The notes: generated by a model not told the origin, from the letters alone. DNA of 64,000 bases from Hyalella azteca (GCF_000764305.2 NW_025931313.1:62001-126000), one strand, 5' to 3'; shown: positions 11,823 through 23,699, counted from the first letter of the stretch. Numbers and translations are program-made.

Positions 11823-11854
11823 TTTGGCACTGAAATCCCTGCTTGCCGAAGCCC
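11823..11854 (-). CDS. Conventional protein kinase C, 32-nt microexon (C1A)
   Basis: This tiny exon encodes GFGKQGFQCQ, the centre of the first C1 zinc finger (C1A). It follows the acceptor ctatttttccag and ends at the donor A|gtgagtacc. Its first base completes the TGG codon left open by exon 1 at 39992, and its last base opens the next codon, so the phases agree. With exon 1, the C1A spacing is correct: H-x12-C-x2-C-x13-C. Vertebrate conventional PKC genes, as I recall, also have a 32-nt second exon at this place, so the boundary seems ancient. The exon stands alone: about 28 kb of repeat-filled intron separates it from exon 1, and the next visible exon is 11.4 kb away. Confidence 0.93.
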
Positions 11855-11923
11855 CTGGAAAAATAGAAAATTTTAGATTATTAGCTTGAATAAAATGATA
11901 TAGACAGGAACATCTATGATGGT

Positions 11924-12320
11924 GACCTCACTCTAAGGTGACCTCACTCTAAGATGACCTCACTCTAAGATGACCTCACTCTGAGGTGACCTCATTCTAA
12001 GATGACCTCACTCTAAGATGACCTCACTCTAAGATGACCTCACTCTGAGGTGACCTCACTCTAAGGTGACCTCACTATAAGGTGACCTCACTATAAGGTG
12101 ACCTCACTATAAGGTGACCTCACTATAAGGTGACCTCACTCTGAGGGGACCTCACTCTAAGATGACCTCACTATAAGGTGACCTCACTCTAAGATGACCT
12201 CACTCTAAGATGACCTCACTCTAAGGTGACCTCACTCTAAGGTGACCTCACTCTAAGGTGACCTCACTCTAAGGTGAACTCACTCTAAGGTGACCTCACT
12301 CTAAGATGACCTCACCCCAA
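11924..12320. repeat. 16-bp tandem repeat
   Basis: About 24 copies of aaggtgacctcactct and the aagatgacctcactct variant, starting just 70 bp upstream (in gene direction) of the PKC microexon acceptor. Confidence 0.94.
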
Positions 12321-12415
12321 AATGAATATTCGTAGTATTTCATCATCGATACAAAAAAATAATAAAAAGAATAGAGACAAATCAGACAATCCATGAGTAA
12401 AAAAAATTTAATGGT

Positions 12416-13955
12416 GGGAGTGCTGAGGGAAGGGGTGCTGAGGGAAGGGGTGCTGAGGGTAGGGGTGCTGAGGGAAGGGGTGCTGAGGGAAGGGGTGCTG
12501 AGGGAAGGGGTGCTGAGGGAAGGGGTGCTGAGGGAAGGGGTGCTGAGGGAAGGGGTGCTGAGGGAAGGGGTGCTGAGGGAAGGGGTGCTGAGGGAAGGGG
12601 TGCTGAGGGAAGGGGTGCTGAGGGAAGGGGTGCTGAGGGAAGGGGTGCTGAGGGAAGGGGTGCTGAGGGAAGGGGTGCTGAGGGAAGGGGTGCTGAGGGA
12701 AGGGGTGCTGAGGGAAGGGGTGCTGAGGGAAGGGGTGCTGAGGGAAGGGGTGCTGAGGGAAGGGGTGCTGAGGGAAGGGGTGCTGAGGGAAGGGGTGCTG
12801 AGGGAAGGGGTGCTGAGGGAAGGGGTGCTGAGGGAAGGGGTGCTGAGGGAAGGGGTGCTGAGGGAAGGGGTGCTGAGGGAAGGGGTGCTGAGGGAAGGGG
12901 TGCTGAGGGAAGGGGTGCTGAGGGAAGGGGTGCTGAGGGAAGGGGTGCTGAGGGAAGGGGTGCTGAGGGAAGGGGTGCTGAGGGAAGGGGTGCTGAGGGA
13001 AGGGGTGCTGAGGGAAGGGGTGCTGAGGGAAGGGGTGCTGAGGGAAGGGGTGCTGAGGGAAGGGGTGCTGAGGGAAGGGGTGCTGAGGGAAGGGGTGCTG
13101 AGGGAAGGGGTGCTGAGGGAAGGGGTGCTGAGGGAAGGGGTGCTGAGGGAAGGGGTGCTGAGGGAAGGGGTGCTGAGGGAAGGGGTGCTGAGGGAAGGGG
13201 TGCTGAGGGAAGGGGTGCTGAGGGAAGGGGTGCTGAGGGAAGGGGTGCTGAGGGAAGGGGTGCTGAGGGAAGGGGTGCTGAGGGAAGGGGTGCTGAGGGA
13301 AGGGGTGCTGAGGGAAGGGGTGCTGAGGGAAGGGGTGCTGAGGGAAGGGGTGCTGAGGGAAGGGGTGCTGAGGGAAGGGGTGCTGAGGGAAGGGGTGCTG
13401 AGGGAAGGGGTGCTGAGGGAAGGGGTGCTGAGGGAAGGGGTGCTGAGGGAAGGGGTGCTGAGGGAAGGGGTGCTGAGGGAAGGGGTGCTGAGGGAAGGGG
13501 TGCTGAGGGAAGGGGTGCTGAGGGAAGGGGTGCTGAGGGAAGGGGTGCTGAGGGAAGGGGTGCTGAGGGAAGGGGTGCTGAGGGAAGGGGTGCTGAGGGA
13601 AGGGGTGCTGAGGGAAGGGGTGCTGAGGGAAGGGGTGCTGAGGGAAGGGGTGCTGAGGGAAGGGGTGCTGAGGGAAGGGGTGCTGAGGGAAGGGGTGCTG
13701 AGGGAAGGGGTGCTGAGGGAAGGGGTGCTGAGGGAAGGGGTGCTGAGGGAAGGGGTGCTGAGGGAAGGGGTGCTGAGGGAAGGGGTGCTGAGGGAAGGGG
13801 TGCTGAGGGAAGGGGTGCTGAGGGAAGGGGTGCTGAGGGAAGGGGTGCTGAGGGAAGGGGTGCTGAGGGAAGGGGTGCTGAGGGAAGGGGTGCTGAGGGA
13901 AGGGGTGCTGAGGGAAGGGGTGCTGAGGGAAGGGGTGCTGAGGGAAGGGGTGCTG
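12416..13955. repeat. 15-bp near-perfect array with G-quadruplex potential
   Basis: About 102 copies of tgctgagggaagggg. After three slightly variable starting units every copy is identical. Each unit has a GGG and a GGGG run, so any two units supply the four G-runs of a G-quadruplex on the plus strand. The open frame through it (REGVL repeats) is a by-product. The array ends at a single N (13956), so its length is not trustworthy. Confidence 0.96.
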
Positions 13956-13956
13956 N

Positions 13957-14037
13957 ACTGCTGCCTTTAGTGCGTACTGCTGCCCTTAGTGCGTACTGCT
14001 GCCCTTAGTGCGTACTGCTGCCCTTAGTGCGTACTGC
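13957..14037. repeat. 19-bp tandem repeat
   Basis: Four copies of actgctgcccttagtgcgt directly after the single N. Confidence 0.92.
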
Positions 14038-14039
14038 GA

Positions 14040-14190
14040 CACCTCATACTGGCATGTGAGGTACGTGAGATACGAGCCTCATGCTGGCATGTGAGGTACG
14101 TGAGATACGAGCCTCATACTGTCAATTGAGGTACGTGAGATACGAGCCTCACACTGCCATGTGAGGTACGTGAGATACGAGCCTCACAAA
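14040..14190. repeat. 36-bp tandem repeat
   Basis: Four copies of a unit containing gtgaggtacgtgagatacga. Confidence 0.9.
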
Positions 14191-14334
14191 CCTGTCCTCA
14201 AACAACGTTTGTAAAAACTACAACATTTCTAGGCTTCGACAAAAAAATAGGTAAAATAAAAAAGGTAAAGCTCCGAGAAAAAAGTAAAGCTTTCTTCTCG
14301 TCTTGGTTTTGACGTTGACGTAAAATCCATGACT

Positions 14335-15103
14335 GGAAACTGCGAGGAACATTGCGGGGCTCGGCAACTGTGAAGAATATTGCAGGGCTTGACAACTGTG
14401 AAAAACATTGCAGGGCTTGACAACTGTGAAGAATATTGCAGGGCTTGACAACTGAAGGAACATTGCAGGGCTTGACAACTATGAACAATATTGCAGGGCT
14501 TGACGACTGTGAAGAACATTGCAGGGCTTGACAACTGTGAAGAACATTGCGGGCTTGACAACTGCGAGGAACATTGCAGGGCTTGACAACTGTGAAGAAC
14601 ATTGCAGGACTTGACAACTGTGAAGAACATTGCAGGGCTTGACAACTGTAAAGAACATTGCAGGGCTTGACAACTGTAAAGAACATTGCAGGGCTTGACA
14701 ACTGTAAAGAACATTGCAGGGCTTGACAACTGTGAAGAACATTGCAGGGCTTGGCAACTGTGAAGAATATTGCAGGGCTTGACAACTGTGAAGAATATTG
14801 CAGGGCTTGGCAACTGTGAAGAACATTGCAGGGCTTGGCAACTGTGAAGAATATTGCAGGGCTTGGCAACTGTGAAGAATATTGCAGGGCTTGGCAACTG
14901 TGAAGAATATTGCAGGGCTTGACAACTGTGAAGAACATTGCAGGGCTTGACAACTGTGAAGAACATTGCAGGGCTTGACAACTGCGAGGAACATTGCAGG
15001 ACTTGACAGGGCTTGACAACTGCGAGGAACATTGCAGGGCTTGACAACTGCGAGGAACATTGCAGGGCTTGACAACTGCGAGGAACATTGCAGGGCTTGA
15101 CAA
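14335..15103. repeat. 28-bp tandem repeat
   Basis: About 27 copies of a 28-bp unit (core gcttgacaactgtgaagaac). Minus-strand ORFs over it read QLSSPAMFFTV-type repeats in three frames and are not genes. Confidence 0.95.
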
Positions 15104-15129
15104 GAGTTTCTACAAGGAGAGCTCACGAG

Positions 15130-15711
15130 TCTTCCAGTCTACGAACAGAACACATGCGAGGCTTCGTTGCTGAGACGAAGTCTTACAAATGAAGAACTGC
15201 TACGTCACCTTTACACATTTTCTGTTAGCATTTATTATTAGATAAAATAAAATTGAATGATAACCTAAGAAAAAGACTCCTCAATATACAAGTCTTTTGA
15301 GAACGTTAGACAAAATAAAGAACAAGTTAAGTTCTTGCCTTATGAGACCTGCTGCATTGCCGTAATGCATTTCCGTCATAATCGTAATTTTTCAATTGGA
15401 ATTTAATAAGCAACTGACAGTAACAGTCGCATTTTCAAAATTGTAAAGGAAAATAAATCATGTTCACACATACAATGAACAGCTTCATAACCTCTACCCA
15501 TTTCCGTATGATATTGTTTTAGAGAATACAAATTGAATTAACGACCTATAATGTAGACTTCTAAATTGATGTATTATTAGAACGGTAAAGAGAAGTATGA
15601 AATAAATAAGTTCACATAAGTAAGGGGAGAATGACATTCGTTTTCGTTATTTTCAGAAGCGAGAATTGAACTTTATATTTCTATTTATGATGCAGGTATA
15701 AAAATTATATG

Positions 15712-15745
<34 letters not shown>

Positions 15746-15870
15746 AACATTACATGGAACTATATATTAACATCGTATGGAACTTCTCTTAAGTGATTAG
15801 CGCGTTAAAATAAATAACATTAATTACAATTCATTTTCTCTCGGCAGCGCACATTTCAGTACGACAATGT
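15130..15870. other. PKC intron sequence with an (AT)n tract
   Basis: AT-rich sequence with a (TA) microsatellite at about 15716-15741. No exon or element can be supported. Confidence 0.55.
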
Positions 15871-15873
15871 CAT

Positions 15874-16031
15874 ACACTCAGACAAATACACAAGATATTG
15901 TGCAAATATCTGGCGGAGCACGTGTTGCCATTAAGTGGGTCAAACTCACCCAGCCCGTCAACTGAACGTATCAGTTCTGCGTGCAGTAAGTCATTATTGA
16001 GACAACATAACCCATGTATTTGTCTGAGTGC
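15874..16031. mobile_element. CACTCAG-type MITE
   Basis: The left end is tacactcagacaaat and the right end is atttgtctgagtgca, which are inverted copies. About 155 bp. Confidence 0.75.
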
Positions 16032-16060
16032 AGGCAAGGATTGTACGAAAATAATGAACC

Positions 16061-16209
16061 TGGGCCTATACTTTCAAAAAAAGTTAAGAGATCGTAAGTT
16101 CATTAGCCAATCATTGACGGCCTTTCAAGCAAAATCCACCAATCATAGGCAAGAAAATGGAGCGTAAGTACTTACGTTCACTTAGCGAGTTTTGAAAGTA
16201 TGGCCCCAG
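16061..16209. mobile_element. Second MITE family (GGGCC...CTTTCAAAA termini)
   Basis: Left end tgggcctatactttcaaaa and right end ttttgaaagtatggccccag are inverted repeats that continue inward with cgtaagt/acttacg. GAACC flanks both sides (16056-16060 and 16210-16214) and may be a 5-bp target duplication. No coding capacity. Confidence 0.75.
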
Positions 16210-16266
16210 GAACCAGACGTACGTACGACCAGCATATGGAAGCTGCATCCATGAATGAATTCACGT

Positions 16267-16447
16267 ACACTCGGAGAAATGAATGAGACTTTGAATAGCG
16301 ATGAACTTTTTTACCCTCGTATGGGTCATCCTGACCCAGTTAGATCCATCAAAAGAGCATATCAGTGCCACGTATCTATGCTCATAATATGAGTAAGAAA
16401 GCGAGACATTATTTGAACAAAATGATTCATTTATTGTTATGAGTGCT
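16267..16447. mobile_element. CACTCAG-type MITE
   Basis: The left end is tacactcggagaaatgaatg and the centre is gggtcatcctgaccc. The right end is attcatttattgttatgagtg. Confidence 0.75.
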
Positions 16448-16759
16448 ACACTGAAGCGCGTATAGAAAAATAATGAAATTGTGGCCAGAATTTCAAGTAC
16501 GGCGCACAAGTTGCCGCCCGCTTGGCAGTTTTGAATCTAATAAATTAAGCAGAACAAGATCTGAAGAAAACAAAAATGTAGGATATAAAAAGTTCAGACA
16601 TCGGCGCCACCAAACGCGTCGCTTCGAACAAAAACATAGCAAAGAATAAGAACAAGAAAACATAGCAAAGAATAAGAACAAGAAAACAAGATAATAACCT
16701 GCACGATCAACCTGCCATCCAAGAAACTAATGCTTACTAAATAGGATAGTTTTGGTGAG

Positions 16760-17195
16760 TGATAACAATAGCATCGGTAACTAAAAGCTATAGCTTTGGT
16801 AACTAATGAGATAACCAGTAACTTCGGTAATTAATGAGATAAACTAGTAGCTTCGGAAACAATAATCAGATAGACTAATAGCATAGGTAACTAATAGCAG
16901 TAGCTTCGGTCACTAATGAGATAAACAAGTAGCTTCGGTCAGTAATGAGATAACCAGTAACTTCGGTCACTAATGAGATAAATCAGTAACTTCGGTCACT
17001 AATGAGATAAACTAGTAGCTTCGGTCACTAATGAGATAAACCAGTAGCTTCGGTCACTAATGAGATAAACCAGTAGCTTCGGTCACTAATCAGATAAACT
17101 AGTAGCTTCGGGTCACTAATGAGATAAACCAATAGCTTCGGTCACTAATGAGATAAACCAATAGCTTCGGTCACTAATGAGATAGTCCAGCAGCT
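16760..17195. repeat. 29-bp tandem repeat
   Basis: About 14 copies of a unit containing taatgagataaaccagtagc and ttcggtcac. The left copies are more diverged. Confidence 0.93.
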
Positions 17196-17315
17196 TTAGT
17201 AGCTAATGCGCATTACCATGCAGCAGGCGCAGAGCACAATATGGCTGCCGCGCATATTGACATTCCTGCTCCGTCCCGAGCGCTGCTCACAACTCATGGA
17301 ATGTGAGCAGCCAAG

Positions 17316-17482
17316 TTCGCTCATAGGCGTGTTATCGGCGGCCAGGTATCAACATAGGCGTGTTATCGGCGGCCAAGTCCGCTCATAGGCGTGTTATCGG
17401 CGGCCAGGTATTAACATAGGCATGTTATCGGCGGCCAGGTATTAACATAGGCGTGTTATCGGCAGCCAGGTTTTAACTATGT
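17316..17482. repeat. 31-bp tandem repeat
   Basis: About five copies of a unit containing ataggcgtgttatcggcggc. Confidence 0.9.
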
Positions 17483-17692
17483 AGGGGAAATAATATATAA
17501 ATCTTAAGTTATTACCACAAGCAATTTTTCCGCTGAAAGAGGAATTTTTGAAAGATATGCACGAGAATTACAACGATTTGTAGGTCAGCTATGAGAGTTA
17601 AATTATCTTATGATTAGATAATAAACATGTCACCTTATACGTGCAATAAATTCGTTGAACCTGAAATTAAGACCAACGGTGGGGGTGTGTTA

Positions 17693-17868
17693 TGGGGTTC
17701 TATGGTGAGGTTAGGTTATGGTACTGAAACTATATCCGTAGGACTTATGGCGGGGGTAAGTTATGGTCCTGAAACTATATCCGTAAGACTTATGGCGGGG
17801 GTAAGTTATGGCCCTGAAACTATATTTGTAAAACTTATGGTGGGAGTAAGTTATGGCTTCTGGACAGG
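17693..17868. repeat. 45-bp tandem repeat
   Basis: About four copies of a unit containing gtaagttatggtcctgaaac. The open frame across it is a by-product. Confidence 0.88.
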
Positions 17869-17879
17869 ACCATCCTGAA

Positions 17880-18620
17880 GGGTGATTGCTAGGCAGACTC
17901 TGCCGTAATAAATAATCTTCTAAATCCGGGCTCGTGACGTTGAAATTCTGTCAGCCAAACGATGGACATGAAAGGCAAGAACTAAATCAATGGTCAGTTC
18001 TCTTTAAAAGAGTTATCAATGTGTGCGTCCGTCAGTTCTTTTTGATGTCAGGATGAGCAATAAAAATTTTACGCGTCTTGTATATCACTTAAGAAAATAA
18101 TAAAATTTACGTGTTCGGTGCACCACGATTTACGTGCTTTGTGATCTTGAAGTTTTGTTCTTCTCCATACACAATTTTTCACAAACGTTTCACACAGCGT
18201 TAGAAGAACATTTTTACTTTAATGCGTAACGCGCACAAATTTACGGACTTTGTAAGAAAATATACGACGTTTATAGGGCGATCGCAGGTGCCTTCAAAGC
18301 TCACAAGGCAATCCTAAACATCAGGTTTTGTGCAGCAAACTCGTTTCTCCGCTCACTCCGCAGCCACGTCTTCAATAGATAACAGCAGTACTGGTTTCGC
18401 TTAATCCAATAGCGTTCGTCGCAGTGGCCAACTAAATTACCTACCAGATTTTCTCAGCCCTTAATTTACCAAGTTTATCTCATCAACATAACTTACCAAG
18501 CTAGGTCCTGTAACATGTCCATTGTTTTAAATTATGTTTAAAGATATTTGCACATGATTACTCAAATGGGTTCTCTGGGCTGATGAAACTACATTCAAGT
18601 GATAGAGGCTTGACATTGTT
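17880..18620. other. PKC intron sequence, no feature seen
   Basis: No exon, element or array could be supported here. Confidence 0.5.
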
Positions 18621-18624
18621 GATT

Positions 18625-18864
18625 GTTGCAGTGAACGATGCTACAGTGAACGATGTTGCAGTGACCGATGTTGCAGTGAACGATGTTGCAGTGACCGATG
18701 TTGCAGTGAACGATGTTGCAGTGAACGATGTTGCAGTGAACGATGTTGCAGTGAACGATGTTGCAGTGAACGATGTTGCAGTGAACGATGTTGCAGTGAC
18801 CGATGTTGCAGTGAACGATGTTGCAGTGAACGATGTTGCAGTGAACGACGCTACAGTGAACGAT
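18625..18864. repeat. 15-bp tandem repeat
   Basis: About 16 copies of gttgcagtgaacgat with gtgaccgat variants. Confidence 0.95.
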
Positions 18865-18889
18865 TCAATCCACTGTTTTACGATTCACT

Positions 18890-19092
18890 GTACAGTTTAC
18901 TGGACAGTCAGCTGGTACTGTTTACTGGACAGTCAGCTGTACAGTTTACTGGACAGTCAGCAGTACAGTGAACTGGAGACTTAGCCGTAAAGTGTACCGG
19001 ACAGTCAGCTGTACAATTTACTGGACAGTCAGCTGTACAGTGTACTGGACAGTCAGCTGTACAGTGTACTGGACAGACAGCTGTACAGTCAA
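18890..19092. repeat. 24-bp tandem repeat
   Basis: About eight copies of a unit containing tactggacagtcagctgtac. Each contains the palindrome CAGCTG. Confidence 0.92.
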
Positions 19093-19142
19093 GAGGATGC
19101 CGTGCAGTACAGTCATATCATGTCAAATTCCCCAGTTTACAG

Positions 19143-19288
19143 TACATTCAGAAAATTGAACGGGTCACATTGTCCAAATACTGACTCCCTTCCTTACCCG
19201 CAGCACGAGGAAAGAGTGGAAAAAAACTGTGTCAGGATGACCCAGACAAACGCTTCTGGGACATATTCTAGTTAATTTGTCTGAGTGC
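19143..19288. mobile_element. CACTCAG-type MITE
   Basis: The left end is tacattcagaaaattgaac and the right end is ttaatttgtctgagtgca; tcaggatgaccc lies inside. Confidence 0.65.
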
Positions 19289-19338
19289 ATGCCGCGGTCA
19301 TACCCCCACACGCTGCCAGGTTGGTTTGTTGCGACTCA

Positions 19339-19527
19339 TACACTCAGAGAAATGAGCACCACTTTGTCCAAATATTGATGCCCGTTTTGCTCATGTGTGG
19401 GTCGTTCTGACCCAGTTTGGCACCGAAAAACTGTGCATCAATTCAACATCTGCTCACTCTACCATCTGTGCGCAATAAAGTGTGTTACTATTTGGTGACA
19501 ATGGCCCACTAAGTTTTATGAGTGTAC
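19339..19527. mobile_element. CACTCAG-type MITE
   Basis: The left end is tacactcagagaaatgagc and the right end is ttttatgagtgtac. Central gggtcgttctgaccc is a variant of the family core. TA flanks both ends. Confidence 0.75.
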
Positions 19528-19667
19528 GATGGGCTGTACAGCTCCAGCCTACCCGACGGCAGCACAGCTTAGATTTTTTTGCCCCCAAAACAAAAAGTTA
19601 AAAAAAAATTTCGCACCCGGGAACAGTCAAGGTCTCTTAACTTGCTAGTGTTAGCGCAACTAGATAT

Positions 19668-19830
19668 ATCATTATGACAGATCATTTGGTAGGAATAGCA
19701 TTATGACAGATCATGTGGTAGGAATATCATTATGACAGATCATGTGGTAGGAATATCATTATGACAGATCATTTGGTAGGAATATCATTATGACAGATCA
19801 TGTGGTAAGAATATCATTATGACAGATCAA
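19668..19830. repeat. 29-bp tandem repeat
   Basis: About six copies of a unit containing atcattatgacagatcatgt. Confidence 0.93.
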
Positions 19831-20132
19831 AAAGTCTTCCAATGCAATGAATAATTTAAAATAAACCTGCATGAATTGTCATTTTAATTAAATATATAGA
19901 ATTTTAATTAAAATTAGTTATATTAATTCATAACTCAAATAATAAATAAGATCGCTATTAATAATATAATATATAATAGTATGTAATGGGTCTGCAGTTG
20001 ATTCGCTGAAGTAGCCAAGGTATAAGTACAACTGTTCCAGAATTAAACGCTATTTGAAACGTTTAGCATTTGTACACATACACATTCACACACATACATT
20101 ACCCCACATATACATTACAAAAATTCACACAG

Positions 20133-20295
20133 TTAAACATTCACACATGTACACATTCACACATTCACACATGTACACATTCACACATGAACACATTCAC
20201 ACATGTACACATTCACACATGTACACATTCACACATGTACACATTCACACATGTACACATTCACACATGTACACATTCACACAGGTACACATTCA
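20133..20295. repeat. 16-bp tandem repeat
   Basis: About ten copies of cacattcacacatgta. Confidence 0.93.
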
Positions 20296-20659
20296 AGCCA
20301 GCACATGTAGGCGCGACATCGAACTATCCTTGTGAAGAAAAAACTATGCGAGCAACACGAAGTTCCTAGCCTTACAAATGTCGTACGTTGTACAAAGCAG
20401 TGAACGAAGACATCAACAGAAAACCGTAGTAAAAATAGATTTTACGAACACGTGAAGGCTTAAACTCACGAAATAAGCGCAAAAACTCCCATCCACCAAA
20501 GGATCGTGTTCAACATTTAAAACATCGTAAACTTGATCGGTTTCCCTCGCCCTCAAAAGTTACCTTCAGATCTTAACTCTAATTGTCAATTGAGGATTTT
20601 AATTTCAAGTCGAGGTTAAGAGGACGTTAGAGACGCGAGCAACGTTGTTTCTATTACCT

Positions 20660-20815
20660 CACTCAGAGGAATGAGTGTGACTTCGTCTAAATAGCGATGC
20701 AGATTTTCCCTCGTGTGATTTATCCGGACCAAGTTTTGAGCGGCAAAAGTGCGGTAAGATGAAGAAAGTGCCTCACTATTTAGATAAAATAGCCCATTAT
20801 TTTTTCTGAGTGCAG
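20660..20815. mobile_element. CACTCAG-type MITE
   Basis: The left end is cactcagaggaatgagtg and the right end is ccattattttttctgagtg. 156 bp. Confidence 0.75.
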
Positions 20816-21759
20816 AATGGCCAAGAAGATCATCAAGTGTGTTCGGATTAATGGACGATTATTCAAACGAAGCCGGCAACTGAAAAATGTTGATCGTATG
20901 ACATTATTTGGCGATCAAATAAATTCATAAATTAGTTTACATCTCAGTAACATAAGCTACCATCCACAACGTTCCTACGCTCAAAACACAAATTATGGAC
21001 AAATAATTATAATTTTTTCAATTCATACACTTATTCAAATTGATATTACAAAAAAATATCACTTCTCCAAGTTCCATCTTGTATTATTTAAGTACATTTA
21101 ACAAGTACATTTAACCACCGTTTTAAATTGAGAAATTTTGATTAAAATAATAACATGTGAGTTAAAAGTTTTCTAAGTCCCCGATCTGTTTGTTGTAGAA
21201 AATGGAAAGTGCAGTTGTAATTCCATTTAATGGAATTACATTGCAGCGGAACGTGCACTTTATTAGGCAGTAAGAACAGAAATTAAATGGATTAAAATAG
21301 CAGCTTGGAGAGTCTTTTAAGAGCGGTTACAGAGCTCCATGCTTAGGGTGACAAGAATTATTATACTATGCATTTTTTTAAGACAGTCAAAGTCTTTTTA
21401 TGGTAGATATTGTAATTATGCTGTCTTATTCTGGGCAAGACAGTCGACAACGTCTTCTTCAGAAGCCGAGAGAATCGCGTTCACTTTTGATTAACTTTTG
21501 AATAATATTAACAAGAATGCAACATCAAGTCTTCTTGTTCGTGGGTCCGCGCAGTGTTTTGTCGAATAAAACTGCGGTTACAAACGCATAAATAGCGAAT
21601 AAAAAGAAAAATAGCTGTTGAAACATGAATAACGGGTAGAAACTCGCTGATGCCAGTTACATAGACTTGGATAACGGGAAATAACACGGTTAATTATTAT
21701 GGTAAACACATAAATGGCAGATGAAAACATATTGAATAGAGGTGAACAACACGTGAATT

Positions 21760-21815
21760 TGACCCAGACAAACGCTTCTGAGGCATATTCTAGTTAATTT
21801 GTTTGAGTGCATGCC
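21760..21815. mobile_element. Right end of a CACTCAG-type MITE (duplicated block)
   Basis: This stretch and the following 90 bp repeat 19239-19385 with about 10 differences. The block carries the right end of one MITE, a spacer and the left end of the next. Confidence 0.6.
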
Positions 21816-21861
21816 GCGGTTATACCCCCCACACGCTGCCAGGCTGGTCTGTTGCGACTCA

Positions 21862-22100
21862 TACACTCAGAGAAATGAGCGCGACTTTGTCCAAATAGTG
21901 ATGCCCTGGTGGTCTAGAAGACGCGACTGGCACCTTGCGAACTACCGTGGTCCAAAATCATATTGTCCATATAGTGACGCACTTTTTGCTCGTTGCACGA
22001 CCTTGTAGCAGGGTTTAGGGGGGAACTAGATCAAGGCGAACCACAGAAGGCAGAATGCGCATCACTATTTAGACAAAGTTTCGCTCATTTCTCTGGCTGG
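21862..22100. mobile_element. CACTCAG-type MITE with nested or duplicated left half
   Basis: The left end is tacactcagagaaatgagc and the right end is tttcgctcatttctctgg. A second left-half motif (attgtccatatagtgacgca) lies inside at about 21963, making this copy longer than the usual 155 bp. Confidence 0.6.
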
Positions 22101-22109
22101 AGACCGCGG

Positions 22110-22660
22110 CGTAAGCAAAAGACTCGCCATGCCTGCGGAGGATGGTTACGACCACAACTGCTGTCGTAACGTTCGTGAGCTGACGTAAAATAACGGAACA
22201 AATGCAGGGAAAACTTGTCATAAATTCGTAATTTGTATATGCAAAAGTATAGTAAACTTAACGTTCAACATATGATATTTCTGATACAAAGAATTAAGAT
22301 TATATAGGTACTTATATTCCATATTAAGTAAATATCGTATTATTAATAAAAAAGAGAAAGCGGTAGATTAAACATATCTAAACATACAAGACAAAATTAT
22401 ATTTAGAAAGATTTAACTAACTAATTTTAAAAACATACAGATATTAACTGATTTGAAAAAATAACTTGAATTATAAAAAAATTAATAAGAAGTAATTTGA
22501 AAATCATAAAAATATCAACAGATGTAAAAGCAAAAATAAGACAATAACAAAGCGACTCAATAGGTAATTTTAAATATAAGGCATTCAAACCCACGGAAAG
22601 AAGAACTGATGTTCGAGGAAAACTTCGTGTCTTTTACACGCCATTACGTAGACCGCGGCC
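22110..22660. other. PKC intron sequence, no feature seen
   Basis: AT-rich sequence without supported exons or elements. Confidence 0.5.
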
Positions 22661-22699
22661 TTCAGATCTTGCGCTGGCATTTGAACGGCCCTGCGTCAA

Positions 22700-22975
22700 A
22701 GGGTTCAAGCCAATACCGGGTTCACGGAACCAAGGGTTCAAGCCAATACCGGGTTCACGGAACAAAGGGTTCAAGCCAATAAAAGGGTTCACGGAACCAA
22801 GGGATCAAGACAATATAACGGGTTCACGGAACCAATTAAGGGTGCAAGCCAACAACGAGTTCACGGAACCAAGGGTTCAAGCCAATAAGAGGGTTCACGG
22901 AATTGAGGGCTCAAGACAGTGAAGGGTTCACAGCACCAAAGGTTCAAGTTTATAAAGGGTTCACTGTGTCCCTTA
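22700..22975. repeat. 34-bp tandem repeat
   Basis: About eight diverged copies of a unit containing agggttcaagccaataccgg and gttcacggaacc. Confidence 0.9.
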
Positions 22976-23699
22976 GGTCAGGGTGAATCGCAGCACAACA
23001 GGGCAAGAATTGAAGGTTATTCTTTATACTGAGAATAAATCTTTTTGGACACATTGCTGGAAATCAAAATTATATATATTCAATTTGGAATACAGTCACC
23101 ATACACGCTATAATATCAATAATTAGGTTGATCTGCGAACTGAAGTGACTCGGTCGTGACCTAATCACTGGATGTATTACCCGCGCGAGATGAAAAATTT
23201 ATGGGTTAGTTGGTCCAAATTTTGACACACTCTTCGCACATAGCAAGTATACGCCTTTATGACTGGTCAAAATGGGTCACGATAATCAACACTAACGCAA
23301 TAAGTACGTGGCTATTTGGACAATATGACTCACAAACTTTTCATAGCTACTGTCACGTTCCCACTGCAACTGTTGATAAAAATCATACTCAATTAAGTTA
23401 TTATGACAGGAACTGTTGTTGCCGTTGCCACTTCTGCTGTTGTTTATGCTTCAGCAGTAACAGATGCTTTTGAAACTGCTTTGTTACTTAGCAGAATCAT
23501 CAGCATGTTATTTTGATACCGTAAAAAACAATGTAATTAATCACAGCATGTTATTTTGATACCGCAAAAAACAATGTAATTAATCATATCATGTTATTTT
23601 TATGCCATAATAAAATAGTGTACTCATTCGTCCTGCATTTCGCTGTCGTTGTGTACGTAACTTATGACGTCACTACCGCCGCACAACTCTTACTAGTGA

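Noticed and set aside
12393..13970. 525-codon plus-strand ORF of REGVL repeats
   Set aside because: It is a stop-free frame through a 15-bp tandem array that ends at a single N; no domain, no splice context.
14198..15103. 301-codon minus-strand ORF with SSPAMFFTVVKPCN repeats
   Set aside because: Three frames of the same 28-bp array are open; a repeat by-product.
21218..21240. Near-palindrome gtaattccatttaatggaat as a regulatory site
   Set aside because: A single short AT-rich palindrome in an intron with no supporting context.
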